Assembly (NCBI RefSeq): GCF_000611645.1
Contig: NW_014011520.1
Coordinates: forward strand, 1 to 10,446
From: Monoraphidium neglectum
Lineage: Eukaryota > Chlorophyta > Chlorophyceae > Sphaeropleales > Selenastraceae
Direction of reading: 5' to 3'
DNA length: 10,446 nucleotides
Positions 8,564 through 10,446 of the stretch are shown here, piece after piece. The number at the start of each line of letters is the position of its first letter. Within the stretch, counting starts at the first letter, position 1. Below the pieces are notes generated by a model, which was not told the origin of the DNA, did no database searches, and saw only the letters and a program-made list of their open reading frames with translations. A program made the position numbers and the translations under genes.

Positions 8564-10446
8564 TCACACCAATCCCACAGAGCCCGCCTCCAAATTGCTG
8601 CTGGCAGTTGACAGCCATGCCCCCAGCCACCCCGTCTCCGCACGCCCGCTGCCGCCGCGCCCGCCGCTCAAGCATTCTGTCTGGGTGCCCTCATCACACG
8701 CCACTGCCCTGCTGGCCGCCTGCGCCCCCAGCTCAGAGATGCAGCGCCCCCAGCGCGCTGTGCTGGATCGATCTGCTGGCAGCGCTGCTGCCACCTCAAT
8801 GGGGGCCTCCTGCGGCACCGCAGCGCTCGCGCTGCCCAGGCTCACGGCGCGGCGCAGGAAAGAGGCGCGAGGCACGCGGGCGCCGCGGGGGCGCTCCTCG
8901 GGCACAGGGCTGAGGGCGGGCCTGCTGGCGACGCCCTCGGACCTGATTACACTGCTGCCGCTCGCACTCGTGGTGCCGCGGGGGCCGCGGTTTGAGCCGC
9001 TGCTGGCACCACTGATGCACCCAGCGCCATTGCTAACGACGGCACTTGTGCCGCTGCTGTTGCTGGCCCTGCTGCTGGGCGTGCGCTGTGGCGTGTCCAC
9101 CACCGCCACGGAGCAGTGATGCTATGGTATGGCAGTGATGCTATGGTATGAGTAACTTATCTATCTATCTATCGCCACGGAGCTGACACTTGCCGCCTTG
9201 CCGCTGTTGTTGCTGAGGGCGATGCTGAGGGTGCTCCCTTCCAGGCTCGTGGCCAGGCTTCCATTTGCCTTGCTCGGTGTGTTGTTGCGGCCACGGCAGC
9301 CGTCAGCGGCCGGCCATGGCCGCGCCTGCTCTTCCGTTTGCGTGCAGCCGCAGCGTGCGCAATCCACCAGCAGCGCGCCCCCTGCCGCCACGTCCTGGGC
9401 AAAGCTCAGGGTGTTCTGCAGCGCGACCACCACCTCGGCGGCAGCGGCGCGGTCAGCCTGGGTCGCGCCGTCGCCGCAGAGCTCGAAGAAGCTGCTGACG
9501 CGGCCGCCGGTCTTGGCGGCGGCCAGCTGGTCGAGAATGGGTGAGGAGGGCTCCCCCAGGGACAACGCGGCTGACTCAGCGGCGCGGCGCGCGGCAGCTG
9601 CGCGGCTGAGCGCCTCGGCCTTGCGGCGCGAGTCGGCCAGCTGCTGCGTGAGGGATTCGATTTGCCGCTGCAGGCGCGCCTCAGATGCAGAGTGCACGAG
9701 ACACGCGGCCTCTAGCTCGTGCTGCGCGTGGACCCGCGTCGCCGCCGCCTGCGCCTCGGCACGTGCGGCGGTTGTCGCGCAGACGCCGCAGCTGGCACTG
9801 ACGCGCAACAGCGGCGAGCAGCACAGGCTGAGGTCGAGTGCGGCTGCAGGGGTGTTGGGCGTCGGCGGCGTTGCCATCGAGGGCAGCTGAAGACCAACGG
9901 GCGCCGGGGGAGCCGCGGCGCGCCGCTGCATGAGCAGCTCTAGGGCCATGCCGCTCGCCCAAGATGGCGTGATGGCCGCCTGGCTGGCAGGCACAGTCGC
10001 CGCAAAGCGTGCCGGCATGGGTGCAAAGCTAGAGGACCGCGCCGCCGCGGCAGCGGACGGCAATGGTGGGGCTGCGGTGCTGTTTCTGGGGCTGGCGGGG
10101 ATCCTGGTGGGGCGTATGGGCCCGGGGCTCCGGCTTGTGGGGGTTACACTTGTGTCTGTCGAGGCGTCAACCGCCGGCGGGCCCCCCTGGAGGGCGGCCT
10201 GGCAGCCAGCGCTCGCTTTGGTTGTGCGAGGCTCCAGGCAGGCGGGCACCTGCGCGAGTGCGGCCCCGGCTGATGCTGCGGTGCCGTCCCTGGGGCTGGC
10301 GGGGATCCTGGTGGGGCGTATGGGCCCGAGGATCCTGTTGATGGGGGTGACGCTCATGTCTGTCGAGGCGTCAACCGCCGGCGGGCGCCCCTGGAGGGCG
10401 ACCTGGCAGCCAGCGCTCGCCGTGGCTGGCGCCGCAGGCGTGATGA
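8564..10446 (-). CDS. Unrecognised repeat and coiled-coil protein with two LC8-type TQT motifs, 5' partial
   Basis: The frame is open at the right edge (codons from 10444) and runs to a TAG at 9163-9161 inside a GATA microsatellite. A second open frame, 9121-8564, follows. A 57-nt GT-AG intron (9178-9122, phase 0) would join them, giving 607 visible residues instead of 427. In order it has a 68-residue tandem repeat, a Pro/Ala/Ser-rich linker, a coiled coil at about 9769-9572 (LQRQIESLTQQLADSRRKAE), a segment with SSFFELCGDG, a TQTE at 9343-9335, a Ser/Gly-rich stretch, and a second TQTE at 8686-8678. TQT is the anchor of dynein light chain LC8-binding peptides. I recognise no family. An ATG at 10357 is in frame, but it lies inside the repeat and the frame is open upstream, so it is unlikely to be the start. 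Confidence is good that 9161-10446 is coding and moderate for the join. Confidence 0.6.
9104..9183. repeat. 11-bp direct repeats flanking a 58-bp stop-containing block
   Basis: CGCCACGGAGC occurs at 9104-9114 and again at 9173-9183. Between them lie two perfect 19-bp tandem copies (GCAGTGATGCTATGGTATG at 9113-9131 and 9132-9150) and four TATC units (9158-9173). One flanking repeat plus the block is 69 bp, or 23 codons. The reading frame is therefore the same on both sides, while the block itself carries in-frame stops. Confidence 0.85.
10071..10446 (-). repeat. 204-bp (68-residue) in-frame tandem repeat, last unit cut by the window edge
   Basis: GCTGCGGTG recurs at 10071 and 10275, and CTGGGGCTGGC at 10086 and 10290, both 204 bp apart. 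The two copies are nearly identical over long stretches. Both encode ASAGCQ, DASTD, SVTP and GPIRPTRIPASPR at matching positions. Copy one is 10071-10274. The other starts at 10275 and is still matching near the window edge, so more copies may lie outside. Confidence 0.9.

Noticed and set aside
8361..9119. Plus-strand open frame of 252 codons ending in a Leu-rich stretch
   Set aside because: It is antisense to the proposed last exon of the TQT-motif gene. The Leu-rich end comes from reversed Ser/Ala/Gly codons and repeated GCTG. The minus-strand frame has the TQTE motif and a TGTAA signal downstream.

Overview
The window looks like nuclear DNA of a green alga (Chlorophyta). It is very GC-rich. 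Its genes are split by short GT-AG introns, mostly 128-279 nt, with donors almost always reading GTG. Coding sequence is rich in Ala and Arg, and TGTAA, the usual chlorophyte poly(A) signal, lies just past two of the gene ends. The species cannot be named from the sequence. No operons, CRISPR arrays, rRNA or complete tRNA genes were seen.

All three genes lie on the minus strand, so they read from right to left. (1) Right edge to 8564: a gene with no recognised family. Its 5' end is outside the window. It has a 68-residue tandem repeat, a Pro/Ala/Ser-rich linker, a short coiled coil and two TQT motifs of the dynein light chain LC8-binding type. Its frame is interrupted near 9104-9183 by a small repeat-flanked block that is either a very short intron or an insertion. 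(2) 7848-6203: a complete four-exon gene for Rrp36, a nucleolar factor of the 90S pre-ribosome (SSU processome). (3) 5637 to the left edge: a large gene of at least nine exons. It encodes at least 1,325 residues of mostly continuous Ala/Glu/Arg-rich coiled coil and continues past the left edge.

The most distinctive structure is in the largest exon of the coiled-coil gene. It holds a 39-residue (117 bp) tandem repeat whose length equals four heptads plus one hendecad. One unit is shorter by exactly seven residues, which keeps the coil register.

The intergenic stretches (5638-6202 and 7849-8563) are less GC-rich and show no convincing gene. I found no sign of a mobile element carrying its own genes, a defence system or another obvious multi-gene system. 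Rrp36 is a housekeeping gene, and the two flanking genes encode apparent structural proteins without recognised homologues. Nothing in the sequence links the three functionally.
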